Source: Clostridia bacterium
Lineage (GTDB): Bacteria > Bacillota > Clostridia > Oscillospirales > CAG-272
NCBI GenBank assembly: GCA_900769475.1
Contig: CAAGGQ010000027.1
Coordinates: 1-13,803 of the forward strand
Reading direction: 5' to 3'
Length of the DNA: 13,803 nucleotides
Part shown: one piece after another, positions 1 to 6,145 of the stretch
How the letters are laid out: every line of letters begins with the position of its first letter
Position numbering within the stretch: position 1 is the first letter of the stretch
Notes under the pieces: generated by a model
What the model was told of the DNA's origin: nothing
The model's input: the letters and a program-made list of their open reading frames with translations, nothing else
Databases searched by the model: none
Position numbers and translations under genes: made by a program

Positions 1-118
1 ACTCCCGCTCTCCTTCGGTTGCCAACGCCTCCAGCCGTTGCGCCAGGGTGTGCTTCTCATGCACGTAGAGCACCAGCTCCTCTTCCCGCGTGGGATCGAT
101 CACCAAGGTACATTTCAT
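1..118 (-). CDS. LytTR-like response regulator, N-terminal fragment (partial)
   Basis: Only the first 39 codons are inside the window and the gene runs off the left edge. The peptide begins MKCTLVIDPTREEELVLYV and continues with a charged helix ending near LEALATEGERE. This opening (a short beta strand, 'IDP', an acidic patch, then 'YVHEK') resembles stand-alone LytTR-type DNA-binding regulators common in Clostridia, but the LytTR domain itself lies outside the window, so the family is inferred. I chose the ATG at 118 because a purine-rich site (AAGGGGGG) ends 7 nt upstream. An in-frame ATG at 124 sits almost on top of that site and is less likely. The gene diverges from the XRE gene at 355. 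Confidence 0.55.
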   Translation of the reverse strand, partial: MKCTLVIDPTREEELVLYVHEKHTLAQRLEALATEGERE

Positions 119-141
119 ATTCATTCCCCCCTTCTGTTCCT

Positions 142-170
142 ATTGTACACGAAACACGCCCAAAAAACAA
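142..170 (-). promoter_or_regulatory. Probable sigma-A promoter of the LytTR-like gene
   Basis: On the minus strand TTGTTT (170-165) and TACAAT (147-142) are separated by 17 bp, and the start codon at 118 is 24 nt beyond the -10 box. The -10 box matches the consensus well and the -35 box moderately. Confidence 0.5.
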
Positions 171-230
171 GTCCCTTTTCTCAAGCGGTCAATGTGAAGA
201 GCTATGCGGTAAAGGAAGTCTGTCGATTGC

Positions 231-274
231 CCGCTCTCTACCCACGGTTGAGAGCGGAGGGCTTTTGTCCTCCG
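231..274. other. Two overlapping inverted repeats between divergent promoters
   Basis: CCGCTCTC (231-238) pairs perfectly with GAGAGCGG (250-257). CGGAGG (255-260) pairs with CCTCCG (269-274). The two hairpins share bases 255-257, so they cannot both form completely. There is no T-run after either, so this is not a standard terminator. The pair lies just upstream of the -35 box at 295. It could be an operator or part of the 5' region of a transcript; the function is unknown. Confidence 0.4.
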
Positions 275-294
275 GAAAATCTACAACGGGTAGG

Positions 295-323
295 TTGACT
301 TGAAATTTTGAACGTGCTATAAT
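295..323 (+). promoter_or_regulatory. Sigma-A promoter of the small XRE regulator
   Basis: TTGACT (295-300), a 17-bp spacer, then a perfect TATAAT (318-323). The start codon is 31 nt downstream and GGAGG lies at 342-346. Confidence 0.85.
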
Positions 324-354
324 AAAAACAAGCAAAGAAACGGAGGATACGATC

Positions 355-732
355 ATGAACGAAACCAACGTAGGCACCCGAATTGCCGGATTGAGAGCCG
401 AGCGAAAAATGACCCAAGCCGAGCTTGCCGAAAAGCTGGGAGTGAGCGATAAGGCGGTGAGCAAGTGGGAGCTTGGCGGCTGTTATCCCGATGTTACGAT
501 CTTCCCCGCCCTGGCCGACCTCTTTGGCGTCAGCGTGGATTATTTGATGCGCGGAAACAAACGAACCGTCCAGCATCTCAAAGCCGGATGGTTTAATGAC
601 AAATTCCGCCAAAGCGTGAATGAGAAATACCTTACCAACGGCTGGCGGATCACCGACATCAAGCTTGCCGGGGATGGAGAAGGCGGTGGAATGATCACCG
701 TTTTATTGGAAAAAGAGGTCTATGACAATTAA
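355..732 (+). CDS. XRE-family transcriptional regulator, 125 aa
   Basis: A small cytoplasmic DNA-binding protein. Residues 6-65 form a classic Cro/C1-type helix-turn-helix, with 'MTQAELAEKLGVSDKAVSKWE' split across helices 2 and 3 followed by the 'YPDVTIFPALADLFGVSVDYLM' pattern typical of Clostridia. A linker (66-84) leads to a short C-terminal region (about 85-122) with 'NEKYLTNGWRITDI' and 'MITVLLEKE', which recalls the small alpha/beta fold of DUF4177-like proteins; that comparison is from memory. The ATG follows GGAGG by 8 nt and a near-consensus promoter, and a strong terminator follows at 783, so it is probably monocistronic. It is the only plus-strand gene in the window. Its target is unknown; the divergent LytTR-like gene or its own promoter are obvious candidates. 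Confidence 0.9.
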   Translation: MNETNVGTRIAGLRAERKMTQAELAEKLGVSDKAVSKWELGGCYPDVTIFPALADLFGVSVDYLMRGNKRTVQHLKAGWFNDKFRQSVNEKYLTNGWRITDIKLAGDGEGGGMITVLLEKEVYDN

Positions 733-751
733 AAAAGAAGGAGCCCTCCGA

Positions 752-778
752 GTGTCTGCAAAATTAGCGGCAAATTGA
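752..778 (+). other. Nine-codon micro-ORF (8 residues) behind the XRE gene
   Basis: A GTG at 752 opens VSAKLAAN and stops at 776-778. It follows AAGAAGGAG (735-743) at a good ribosome-binding distance of 8 nt and sits just before the terminator hairpin. It could be the head of a lost second gene, a leader peptide, or chance. Confidence 0.2.
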
Positions 779-782
779 AATG

Positions 783-811
783 AGCCACCACGAAAATCGT
801 GGTGGCTTTTT
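783..811 (+). terminator. Rho-independent terminator of the small XRE gene
   Basis: A perfect 10-bp stem, AGCCACCACG (783-792) with CGTGGTGGCT (798-807), a loop of AAAAT, and the T-run continuing to 811. The opposite strand has no useful T-run, so it serves the plus strand. Confidence 0.88.
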
Positions 812-824
812 GATATGCAGAAAG

Positions 825-852
825 CAAAGAAAAGCCCCTCATGTAGAGGGGC
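825..852 (-). terminator. Terminator of the 356-aa XRE regulator gene
   Basis: On the minus strand GCCCCTC (852-846), a 5-nt loop and GAGGGGC (840-834) are followed by TTTTCTTT. The stem starts about 11 nt past the stop codon at 864-866. Confidence 0.82.
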
Positions 853-863
853 AAAAAAGTTAT

Positions 864-1934
864 TTATCTGTACTTATCTAAAATAGCTCTGTACGCGGGA
901 TTCTTGAGAAGTTCGGCTCGTCTACCACCTTTAGCGTTAGTGCGAAAATCAAGATTGTATTTCAAAAAGTTTGCGCTTATCGCTTCGCCGTAACGGTCAA
1001 AGGCGCGATTCAACGCTTCGTTTTCTATTCTCATATCTTCTGTTTTTTTCGTCACATACAGGTTTTTATCCATAACTGTGATTACCTGTTCATCCGTTCC
1101 TCCTCGATAGTTCAAGTCGTTTTCCATCCTGCCAAGGAAAGAACGCGCGAGCATAAGGAAGAATGCTTCTCCGGTCTCTTCAAAAGCATTTAGCATCAGA
1201 TCACCGCATTTCAGTGTGCGCGCCTCCTTTTCTTCCATTGAGAGAGAAGGATTGAAAAACACGGTTCTACCGAGTTTATCCGCCGCGAAATCCACAAGCT
1301 CATACATATTCTTTTGAACGTGGAAATAATACTCGCTTGTATCTTTTGCAAATAGCTGTTCTGTCTTTTGTCCGCTGGTAGTATACCAATCGGTAAATTT
1401 TGTTTTGTAGATCTCAAGTGCTTCTTCCGTTTTGCCTTCCGCATGAAGAATTTTCGCACGCATATTCCACGCGCCAAGGCGCAAGTTTTCTTCGGTGCAA
1501 CCGCCGAGTATCTTTTCGCAAATGGCACGAAATTCGTCCTTGTGTTCAAGCAGAACAACGGGATCATTATCAGCCAAGTCACCGCCAACATTCCACATAT
1601 AGTAGTGCATGATCCAATAATCATTAGGATAATCGCGGTAAGCCTTGACGATAATTTCACGACCTTTTTTGTCATTCCAATGCTGTCTATACAGAGCAAT
1701 TATTTCGTCAATTTCGGCTTGAATCTTTTCTTGATTATAGCCCATAAGCTCATCGAGCGTTACTCCAAAGAAATAAGCCAATGGCTGGAGAAGCGTAATG
1801 TCGGGATAGGTTTCACCGCGCTCCCATTTACTGACCGCAGCACAGGTAACATTCATAGCAACCGAAAGCTGCTCCTGCGTAATATTTTTTGCCGTGCGCA
1901 AACGTTTAATATTTGCACCAATAGTCATTTCCAT
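864..1934 (-). CDS. XRE-family regulator with large C-terminal helical domain, 356 aa
   Basis: Residues 5-64 are a Cro/C1-type helix-turn-helix ('NITQEQLSVAMNVTCAAVSKW', then 'YPDITLLQPLAYFFGVTLDELM'). The remaining 290 residues are predominantly helical with repeated amphipathic segments ('AWNMRAKILHAEGKTEEALEIYKT' split by loops) that look like TPR-type repeats, a common sensor or dimerisation part in this type of regulator. No membrane segment or enzyme motif is visible. The ATG at 1934 follows GGAGG with 7 nt between. It has its own promoter and terminator, so it is monocistronic. Its codons are clearly richer in A and T than those of most other genes here and it lies beside repeat elements, which suggests horizontal acquisition. 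The target and ligand are unknown. Confidence 0.85.
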   Translation of the reverse strand: MEMTIGANIKRLRTAKNITQEQLSVAMNVTCAAVSKWERGETYPDITLLQPLAYFFGVTLDELMGYNQEKIQAEIDEIIALYRQHWNDKKGREIIVKAYRDYPNDYWIMHYYMWNVGGDLADNDPVVLLEHKDEFRAICEKILGGCTEENLRLGAWNMRAKILHAEGKTEEALEIYKTKFTDWYTTSGQKTEQLFAKDTSEYYFHVQKNMYELVDFAADKLGRTVFFNPSLSMEEKEARTLKCGDLMLNAFEETGEAFFLMLARSFLGRMENDLNYRGGTDEQVITVMDKNLYVTKKTEDMRIENEALNRAFDRYGEAISANFLKYNLDFRTNAKGGRRAELLKNPAYRAILDKYR

Positions 1935-1984
1935 ATTGATACCTCCGTTGATAAAAAAGTAAGCCGACGTCTGCTTCTGCTTAT

Positions 1985-2012
1985 ATTATAGCACAAAAAC
2001 AACTTCAGTAAA
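1985..2012 (-). promoter_or_regulatory. Extended -10 promoter of the 356-aa XRE gene
   Basis: On the minus strand TTTACT (2012-2007), a 16-bp spacer, then TATAAT (1990-1985), with TG at 1993-1992 giving a TGnTATAAT extended -10. The GGAGG ribosome site lies at 1946-1942. Confidence 0.75.
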
Positions 2013-2099
2013 GGTATCGTTAGGAAACTTTATGTTAACTCAAAGTTGAAAAAAGATAGCATAGGTACAGTTATTTAATTGCAAATTTTCTGTTTTCCC

Positions 2100-2167
2100 G
2101 ACGCTCGCGTCTGGGGCAAGCATAGCGCGTGGCAGTCCGCGCACCATTGGGCAGAAGCCCGACCCCA
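2100..2167. other. Folded GC-rich intergenic segment (three-way junction plus hairpin)
   Basis: This is GC-rich in an otherwise AT-rich gap. GACG/CGTC (2100-2103/2108-2111) is a tight hairpin. It is followed by an outer stem TGGGG/CCCCA (2112-2116/2163-2167) enclosing GCGCG/CGCGC (2125-2129/2138-2142) and GGGC/GCCC (2149-2152/2157-2160). The nested pairing looks deliberate. A 60-aa reading frame crosses it on the minus strand but appears to be a by-product of the repeat. Together with the next element it fills the gene-free stretch 1935-2427. It may be a dispersed repeat or the edge of a mobile element; the family is not identified. Confidence 0.4.
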
Positions 2168-2191
2168 CTATCCGCAGAGGAATGACACGCA

Positions 2192-2329
2192 AAAGCCTTC
2201 CTCCGAGAGGAAGAGGGACCACGAAGTGGTGGAAGGAGCCTGCGTGACTTAAAGTTTAGATTGATTCTTTTGTAACGCGCTCTCCCTCAGTCGCCTTACG
2301 GCGCCAGCTCCCTCCCGGAGGGAGCCTTT
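2192..2329. repeat. Imperfect inverted-repeat element, 138 bp, multi-hairpin arms
   Basis: The left end (AAAGCCTTCCTCCGAGAGG, from 2192) and the reverse complement of the right end (AAAGGCTCCCTCCGGGAGG, from 2329) align over about 60 bases with many compensating changes. Each arm folds on itself: CTTCCTC/GAGGAAG (2197-2203/2207-2213) and CCAC/GTGG (2219-2222/2226-2229) on the left, GCTCCCT/AGGGAGC (2307-2313/2319-2325) and CGCC/GGCG (2292-2295/2300-2303) on the right. A short AT-rich centre separates the arms. It codes for nothing. The layout is that of a MITE-like or REP-like intergenic repeat; I believe similar elements are common in gut Clostridia, but copy number cannot be seen from one window. 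Confidence 0.65.
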
Positions 2330-2344
2330 AGTAAGTTCCGATCG

Positions 2345-2382
2345 ACAAAAAACACCACCAAAGAAATCTCCTTGGTGGTGTT
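2345..2382 (-). terminator. Terminator of the amino-sugar salvage operon
   Basis: On the minus strand an 11-bp perfect stem, AACACCACCAA (2382-2372) with TTGGTGGTGTT (2361-2351), is followed by a T-run. It lies about 45 nt after the stop codon of the hydrolase gene. A modest T-run (TTCGTGTTTT) on the other side could give weak two-way activity. Confidence 0.85.
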
Positions 2383-2427
2383 CGTGTTTTCTCCGCTAAG
2401 AATGCAGAGACAAGAAGGGCTCCTTCT

Positions 2428-4104
2428 TTATTCTACAATTTGTAGCAGATAGCTTTTTTTCGCCGGGGAGGAAAAGCCGGGGCAAAAAGACTTACCGGTA
2501 AAAAGATCTACCCATTGGGTTCCCTCGGGCAAGCGGATCCTCTGCTCCCCATCGTGCACGGTGTGCAAAAACAGGTGGCTTTGACTGGCGTAAACCACCA
2601 CATTCTCCTCGCTGTACAGCCAAACACCTGCACCACGGTAGAACTCCCGAATCTCGGCCGGCGTGATTGAACTGTTTTCGTCGGTGATCACCAATAAGGA
2701 ATCGATCTCCCTCCGGATCCGCTCGCTATCCGGAGTGGGACAGGGCTCCAAAAGGACGAAGGCCTTATATTGATCGTGGATCGCGTCAAAATCCGAGGTA
2801 AGATAGAGATCGTACGGCGCCCCCGCCATACCAAGCGCCTCACGCACGTCAAACAACACTGCGTTGGGGATCCGATCATCGGCAAAGGATGCCAACGATC
2901 GCTCGTCAACAAGCAATGCAACCTCGGCACGGCTATGTGCCGGAAGCTCACGCGCACCGTTGCTGATCTGCCGTGCCCGCTTCATAAACTCCATGTATTT
3001 TTCGTCGGCAAACCAGCCGCCCCACATATCGAACCACCAGCAGGCGTGTCCGTGAACCAGGGCTCTGGCCAGGTGCATCTTGAGGATCTCCAGGGTGGTT
3101 TCCCGATCGGGGCCGAACCAAATGGGACCCTGATAACGAGGAAGATCCGAGTACGCCTTGGAGAGGTGGGTGCGGGTATCGTTCTCGGAGAAATAAAGCT
3201 TGCCGTGAAGCTTTAGGGAGTGAAGCGCCAGCATATAAGAATGGTTTCGTCCCGCGCTCCGCAGCTTGGCATAGCAAACGGGAGAGCAGATGAAATCCAC
3301 GTCGGGACACTCCAGCACTTGCTTCAAATCGTTATGGCAGAAATGACGATGGGGTTTGGCGAAGGTATAGCCGTAAAAGCTTCCCACCACCAGGCGGCGC
3401 TGGGTCAGCTCTTTTACGCGGGCGGCAAATTGACAAATGCGGGAAGCCGTGATTTCGGAAAGATAGCGATAGTATTCGTATTCGCTTTCCTCTCTTCCCT
3501 GCGCTACCTGCGCGGCAAACTTCTCCCGAGAACGCCTACCAATGCTTCCTTTTTGATCGTAGGAAAACCATTCCTCGGTGTTGCCCCCTGCGATCTGATA
3601 GCCAATGATGTGATGGCAAAAATCGGAGTTCTCAATATGCTCGATCAAAAGCCCCAGCAGGCGCTCCACTTCCGCGGCCCACAGATCCGAGGAGAAGCAT
3701 ACGCGACGCACCTGCGGCAGCGTATCGGCTCCTTCGTCATTGAGTTCCTCGGGATGTGCGGCCTCCCATTCCCGACTGAGCCCCACATTGACTCGAGGAA
3801 AGATCATGGCATCGGGACAGACGCGGAGAATGTTATGAACATCCTCGTCAAAATGGGAAAAATCGGGGGTTTCTTCGTCAAACAGGCCCTTGGAAAAGAC
3901 CTCCAGTCCCGAGGTGGAATTGAGACAGTTGCTGCCAAAAAAGACACAGGTGGAAAACAGCTTGTAGCCTGCCTTTGCAAAATCCTCATAGCGATTACTC
4001 CGAGGCAGATAGGTGATATAAGCAACCGAATCGATGACCTGCCCGTTAACGGTGAGGAGTTGCTTCCCATCCCGGATAATGACCGCGGACGAGATCTTAT
4101 TCAT
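2428..4104 (-). CDS. Cytoplasmic GH42-like (clan GH-A) glycoside hydrolase, 558 aa
   Basis: No signal peptide or membrane segment is present, so it should act on sugars inside the cell. The layout fits a GH42-like enzyme: a TIM barrel (about 20-385), a flavodoxin-like middle domain (about 391-475, 'AEVALLVDERSLASF', 'YKAFVLLEPCPTPDS') and a small C-terminal beta domain ('WVDLFTGKSF'). Likely acid/base is E177 or E178 in 'GYQIAGGNTEEWF'; likely nucleophile is E307 in 'LYFSENDTRTH', with an aromatic strand 'HACWWFDMWGGWF' at 353-365. These assignments are by position in the fold. It is the last gene of the operon, 15 nt after murQ, with its own AGGGAG site. The substrate is not predictable from sequence; the neighbours suggest a beta-linked amino sugar. 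GH164 and unclassified GH42 relatives are alternatives. Confidence 0.75.
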   Translation of the reverse strand: MNKISSAVIIRDGKQLLTVNGQVIDSVAYITYLPRSNRYEDFAKAGYKLFSTCVFFGSNCLNSTSGLEVFSKGLFDEETPDFSHFDEDVHNILRVCPDAMIFPRVNVGLSREWEAAHPEELNDEGADTLPQVRRVCFSSDLWAAEVERLLGLLIEHIENSDFCHHIIGYQIAGGNTEEWFSYDQKGSIGRRSREKFAAQVAQGREESEYEYYRYLSEITASRICQFAARVKELTQRRLVVGSFYGYTFAKPHRHFCHNDLKQVLECPDVDFICSPVCYAKLRSAGRNHSYMLALHSLKLHGKLYFSENDTRTHLSKAYSDLPRYQGPIWFGPDRETTLEILKMHLARALVHGHACWWFDMWGGWFADEKYMEFMKRARQISNGARELPAHSRAEVALLVDERSLASFADDRIPNAVLFDVREALGMAGAPYDLYLTSDFDAIHDQYKAFVLLEPCPTPDSERIRREIDSLLVITDENSSITPAEIREFYRGAGVWLYSEENVVVYASQSHLFLHTVHDGEQRIRLPEGTQWVDLFTGKSFCPGFSSPAKKSYLLQIVE

Positions 4105-4119
4105 AGTCCTTCTCCCTTT

Positions 4120-4938
4120 TTACAGATTGCCCTTGCGATATGCCTCTACCGCCGCGGGAATGGAAAAGCCGGTTTGCTCCAACAGCGCCTCCGACGTTTG
4201 GGGAGACGCCCCCGTGATCTCGCCAACGATGCGGATCATCCGTGCCCGTAGCTTGACGTTGGTAGGCTTGAGATTGACCATCATATTTTCGTAAACATAG
4301 CCCTGCTTGACCATGACCGCCGTGGAGATCATGTTCAGGATCATTTTGTGTGCAGTGCCCGCCTTCATGCGAGTGGAGCCGGTAACGACCTCGGCACCCG
4401 TATCGGGATGAATGGCGATCTCCGCGATCTCCTCCAGGGGACAACCCGCGTTGCAGGTCAAAGCAACCGTCAGGGCTCCCTGTTCCTTGGCATACTGCAG
4501 GGCGCTAACCACGTAGCCCGCGCCTCCGGCGGCAGAAATGCCAATGACGCTATCCATTGCGGTGACCTCATACGCCGAAAGATCCCGTCTTCCTGCCTCG
4601 GCACTGTCCTCGGCATTCTCCACGGCCCTGCGCAGGGCTCCGTCTCCACCGGCAATGATACCAATGACGAGTCCATGAGGCACGCCGTAGGTAGGGGGAC
4701 ATTCTGCGGCATCCAGCACGCCAAGACGTCCTGAGGTTCCGCAACCGATATAGAACAGGCGTCCTCCCTGCTTCATGCGTTGCGAAATGGCATCCACCGC
4801 GGCGGAAATAGCGTCCAGCTCAGAATCAATGGCTTGCACCGCCACCTTGTTTTCCTCCTGCATGATGCGGATCATCTCGGCGGCCTCCATGCGATCAATA
4901 TGTGTGGTTTTTGGATTGCGTTGTTCAGTTTTCAGCAT
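4120..4938 (-). CDS. murQ: N-acetylmuramic acid 6-phosphate etherase
   Basis: MurQ cleaves the D-lactyl ether of MurNAc-6-phosphate to give GlcNAc-6-phosphate and D-lactate, in cytoplasmic peptidoglycan recycling. The 272 residues form a single SIS (sugar isomerase) domain. Family signatures are clear: 'GCGTSGRLGVLDAAECPPTYG' split around residues 65-85, 'VVTGSTRMKAGTAHKMILN' at 184-202, and 'YENMMVNLKPTN' at 215-227. E79 in 'AECPP' and E110 line up with the two catalytic glutamates of the E. coli enzyme (E83, E114). It is slightly shorter than the usual ~300 residues, mainly at the C-terminal end. GGGAGG precedes the ATG, and the start overlaps the end of the upstream kinase gene by 14 nt, which suggests translational coupling. 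Confidence 0.95.
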   Translation of the reverse strand: MLKTEQRNPKTTHIDRMEAAEMIRIMQEENKVAVQAIDSELDAISAAVDAISQRMKQGGRLFYIGCGTSGRLGVLDAAECPPTYGVPHGLVIGIIAGGDGALRRAVENAEDSAEAGRRDLSAYEVTAMDSVIGISAAGGAGYVVSALQYAKEQGALTVALTCNAGCPLEEIAEIAIHPDTGAEVVTGSTRMKAGTAHKMILNMISTAVMVKQGYVYENMMVNLKPTNVKLRARMIRIVGEITGASPQTSEALLEQTGFSIPAAVEAYRKGNL

Positions 4939-6043
4939 CGGTTTCCTCCCATCCCGCCAGCATCAGCGCCCCCTTGGCCAAAGAGCCTTGGTGCACCCGC
5001 AGGCGACATTCGATATGTAAATATTGTTGGATCAAGGGTAAAAGAAGATCGGATTGACGGGTCATGCCCCCAATCAGCACAACCTCGGGAGAGAATTCTC
5101 CCAGCAGGGCGGCGCCCTCCTCGATTTCCCCCGCCAGAACGGCGGCGTTCTTGGCCAGGATCTCCCGCGCAACTCCATCCCCCCCACGGGCGGCATCAAA
5201 TACCAGGGGGGCAAAGGAAGCAATGGTGACCTTGCCCTGGGCGTACAGCACCCCCAGATAGTCCAGCACAGTGGGGGTATCACAGCGTTCCAGTACCAGG
5301 CGGTACAGCAAGGAATCGGGTCTTCCCTTTTCCTCGCTCTTCAAGGCGTAATACAACGCCTCTCGCCCAACCATGTAGGCGCTTCCGCCCTCCTCAAACA
5401 GATAGTTAAAACCGCCCAGCTTGTGCTTCTCCCCTGCCTTTTGCACAAAGGTGACGTTTCCGGTTCCGGCAATGATCAGAATTCCGTTGCGATCCCCCAA
5501 GGTGGCCTTCATAGCGTTCGCGGCGTCGCTTCCGCAATCCCAGCTTCGAAAACCGAAGGTGGAAAGGAACTGCAGCAGTCGCTGCCGATGGTCTCCAGTG
5601 GTGCCCCCGGCCAGCCCCGCGAACACCGAAATTTGGTGGGCAGGAAGATCCTTACACAGGATTTGGATTCCCTGCTTGAGGATCTCTTGACAGCGGGCAA
5701 GACCAACGTCGTTGGGATTGCATCCCGGCAGAACGACGCGCTGCAGCACCGAGCCGCCCTCCTTGGCAAGCAGGAACTCGGTTTTGGTGCCTCCGCCATC
5801 GATGCCAACGTAATACGAGCCTTCCTCCAACGTGCGCAGAAGCGCGTTGACATCGGTTTTTAAGCATTGCGCCAGCGTGGGCAAGAGAACCGCGGGAGCA
5901 ATGCACTCCCCACCTTCCCATTTGCTCACCGCCTTGGCGGAATATCCCATTTGTTGTGCCAACTGAAGCTGGGTCAGCCCAGCGGCCTTTCGCGCCTCGC
6001 GCAGATTGCGAGCAAAGGCCTTGGTAATTTCCTGATGTTCCAT
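4925..6043 (-). CDS. XRE helix-turn-helix fused to BadF-type amino-sugar kinase, 372 aa
   Basis: Residues 7-65 are a Cro/C1-type DNA-binding domain ('LTQLQLAQQMGYSAKAVSKWE'). Residues 77-365 are an ASKHA kinase of the BadF/BadG, N-acetylglucosamine-kinase-like family: phosphate-1 loop 'GIDGGGTKTEF' (80-90), 'FAGLAGG' (141-147), 'ILIIAGTGNV' (188-197), 'FEEGGSAYMVGREAL' (216-230) and 'VVLIGGM' (321-327). MurK of Clostridium, which phosphorylates MurNAc and GlcNAc, belongs to this broad family, and murQ follows directly, so a MurNAc/GlcNAc kinase is the best guess. The HTH implies that the enzyme controls its own operon, perhaps in response to sugar binding; this is inference. I start at 6043, not 6100, because AAAGGAGGT sits 6 nt upstream and the longer form would begin upstream of the promoter -35 box. 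Confidence 0.85.
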   Translation of the reverse strand: MEHQEITKAFARNLREARKAAGLTQLQLAQQMGYSAKAVSKWEGGECIAPAVLLPTLAQCLKTDVNALLRTLEEGSYYVGIDGGGTKTEFLLAKEGGSVLQRVVLPGCNPNDVGLARCQEILKQGIQILCKDLPAHQISVFAGLAGGTTGDHRQRLLQFLSTFGFRSWDCGSDAANAMKATLGDRNGILIIAGTGNVTFVQKAGEKHKLGGFNYLFEEGGSAYMVGREALYYALKSEEKGRPDSLLYRLVLERCDTPTVLDYLGVLYAQGKVTIASFAPLVFDAARGGDGVAREILAKNAAVLAGEIEEGAALLGEFSPEVVLIGGMTRQSDLLLPLIQQYLHIECRLRVHQGSLAKGALMLAGWEETDAEN

Positions 6044-6048
6044 ACGGC

Positions 6049-6057
6049 ACCTCCTTT
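6049..6057 (-). promoter_or_regulatory. Ribosome-binding site deciding the kinase start
   Basis: AAAGGAGGT on the minus strand (6057-6049), a near-perfect complement to the 16S tail, with 6 nt between GGAGG and the ATG at 6043. It fixes the start against the longer in-frame ATG at 6100. Confidence 0.85.
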
Positions 6058-6064
6058 TTCTTGT

Positions 6065-6093
6065 ATTATACTCCATAAATCGTTCCGTTTCAA
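6065..6093 (-). promoter_or_regulatory. Sigma-A promoter of the kinase-murQ-hydrolase operon
   Basis: On the minus strand TTGAAA (6093-6088), 17 bp, TATAAT (6070-6065). The start codon is 21 nt downstream of the -10 box, so the leader is short. Confidence 0.85.
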
Positions 6094-6123
6094 GTCCCAA
6101 ATGCGTAGATTCTCAATTTTAAC

Positions 6124-6138
6124 TCCACATTTTGTGGA
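6124..6138. promoter_or_regulatory. Palindrome upstream of the operon promoter, possible operator
   Basis: TCCACA-TTT-TGTGGA is a perfect 6+6 palindrome with a 3-bp centre. It lies about 30 bp upstream of the -35 box of the kinase operon and just before the terminator of the next gene. Its position suits a regulator site, for which the kinase-fused HTH is the obvious candidate. No second copy was noticed in the window. Confidence 0.3.
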
Positions 6139-6145
6139 TTTTATG

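Noticed and set aside
1368..1991. 207-aa plus-strand frame opposite the 356-aa XRE regulator
   Set aside because: The minus frame has a clear HTH, promoter, ribosome site and terminator; the plus frame has none.
2040..2222. 60-aa minus-strand reading frame across the folded segment
   Set aside because: It spans the structured repeats, lacks a good ribosome site, and its residues follow from the inverted-repeat bases rather than from a protein.
3220..4251. 343-aa plus-strand frame opposite the hydrolase and murQ
   Set aside because: It crosses two well-supported minus-strand genes and shows no motifs of its own.
6044..6100. Longer N-terminus of the kinase fusion starting at 6100
   Set aside because: The ATG at 6100 lies upstream of the operon's -35 box and has no ribosome site; 6043 has AAAGGAGGT at the right distance.
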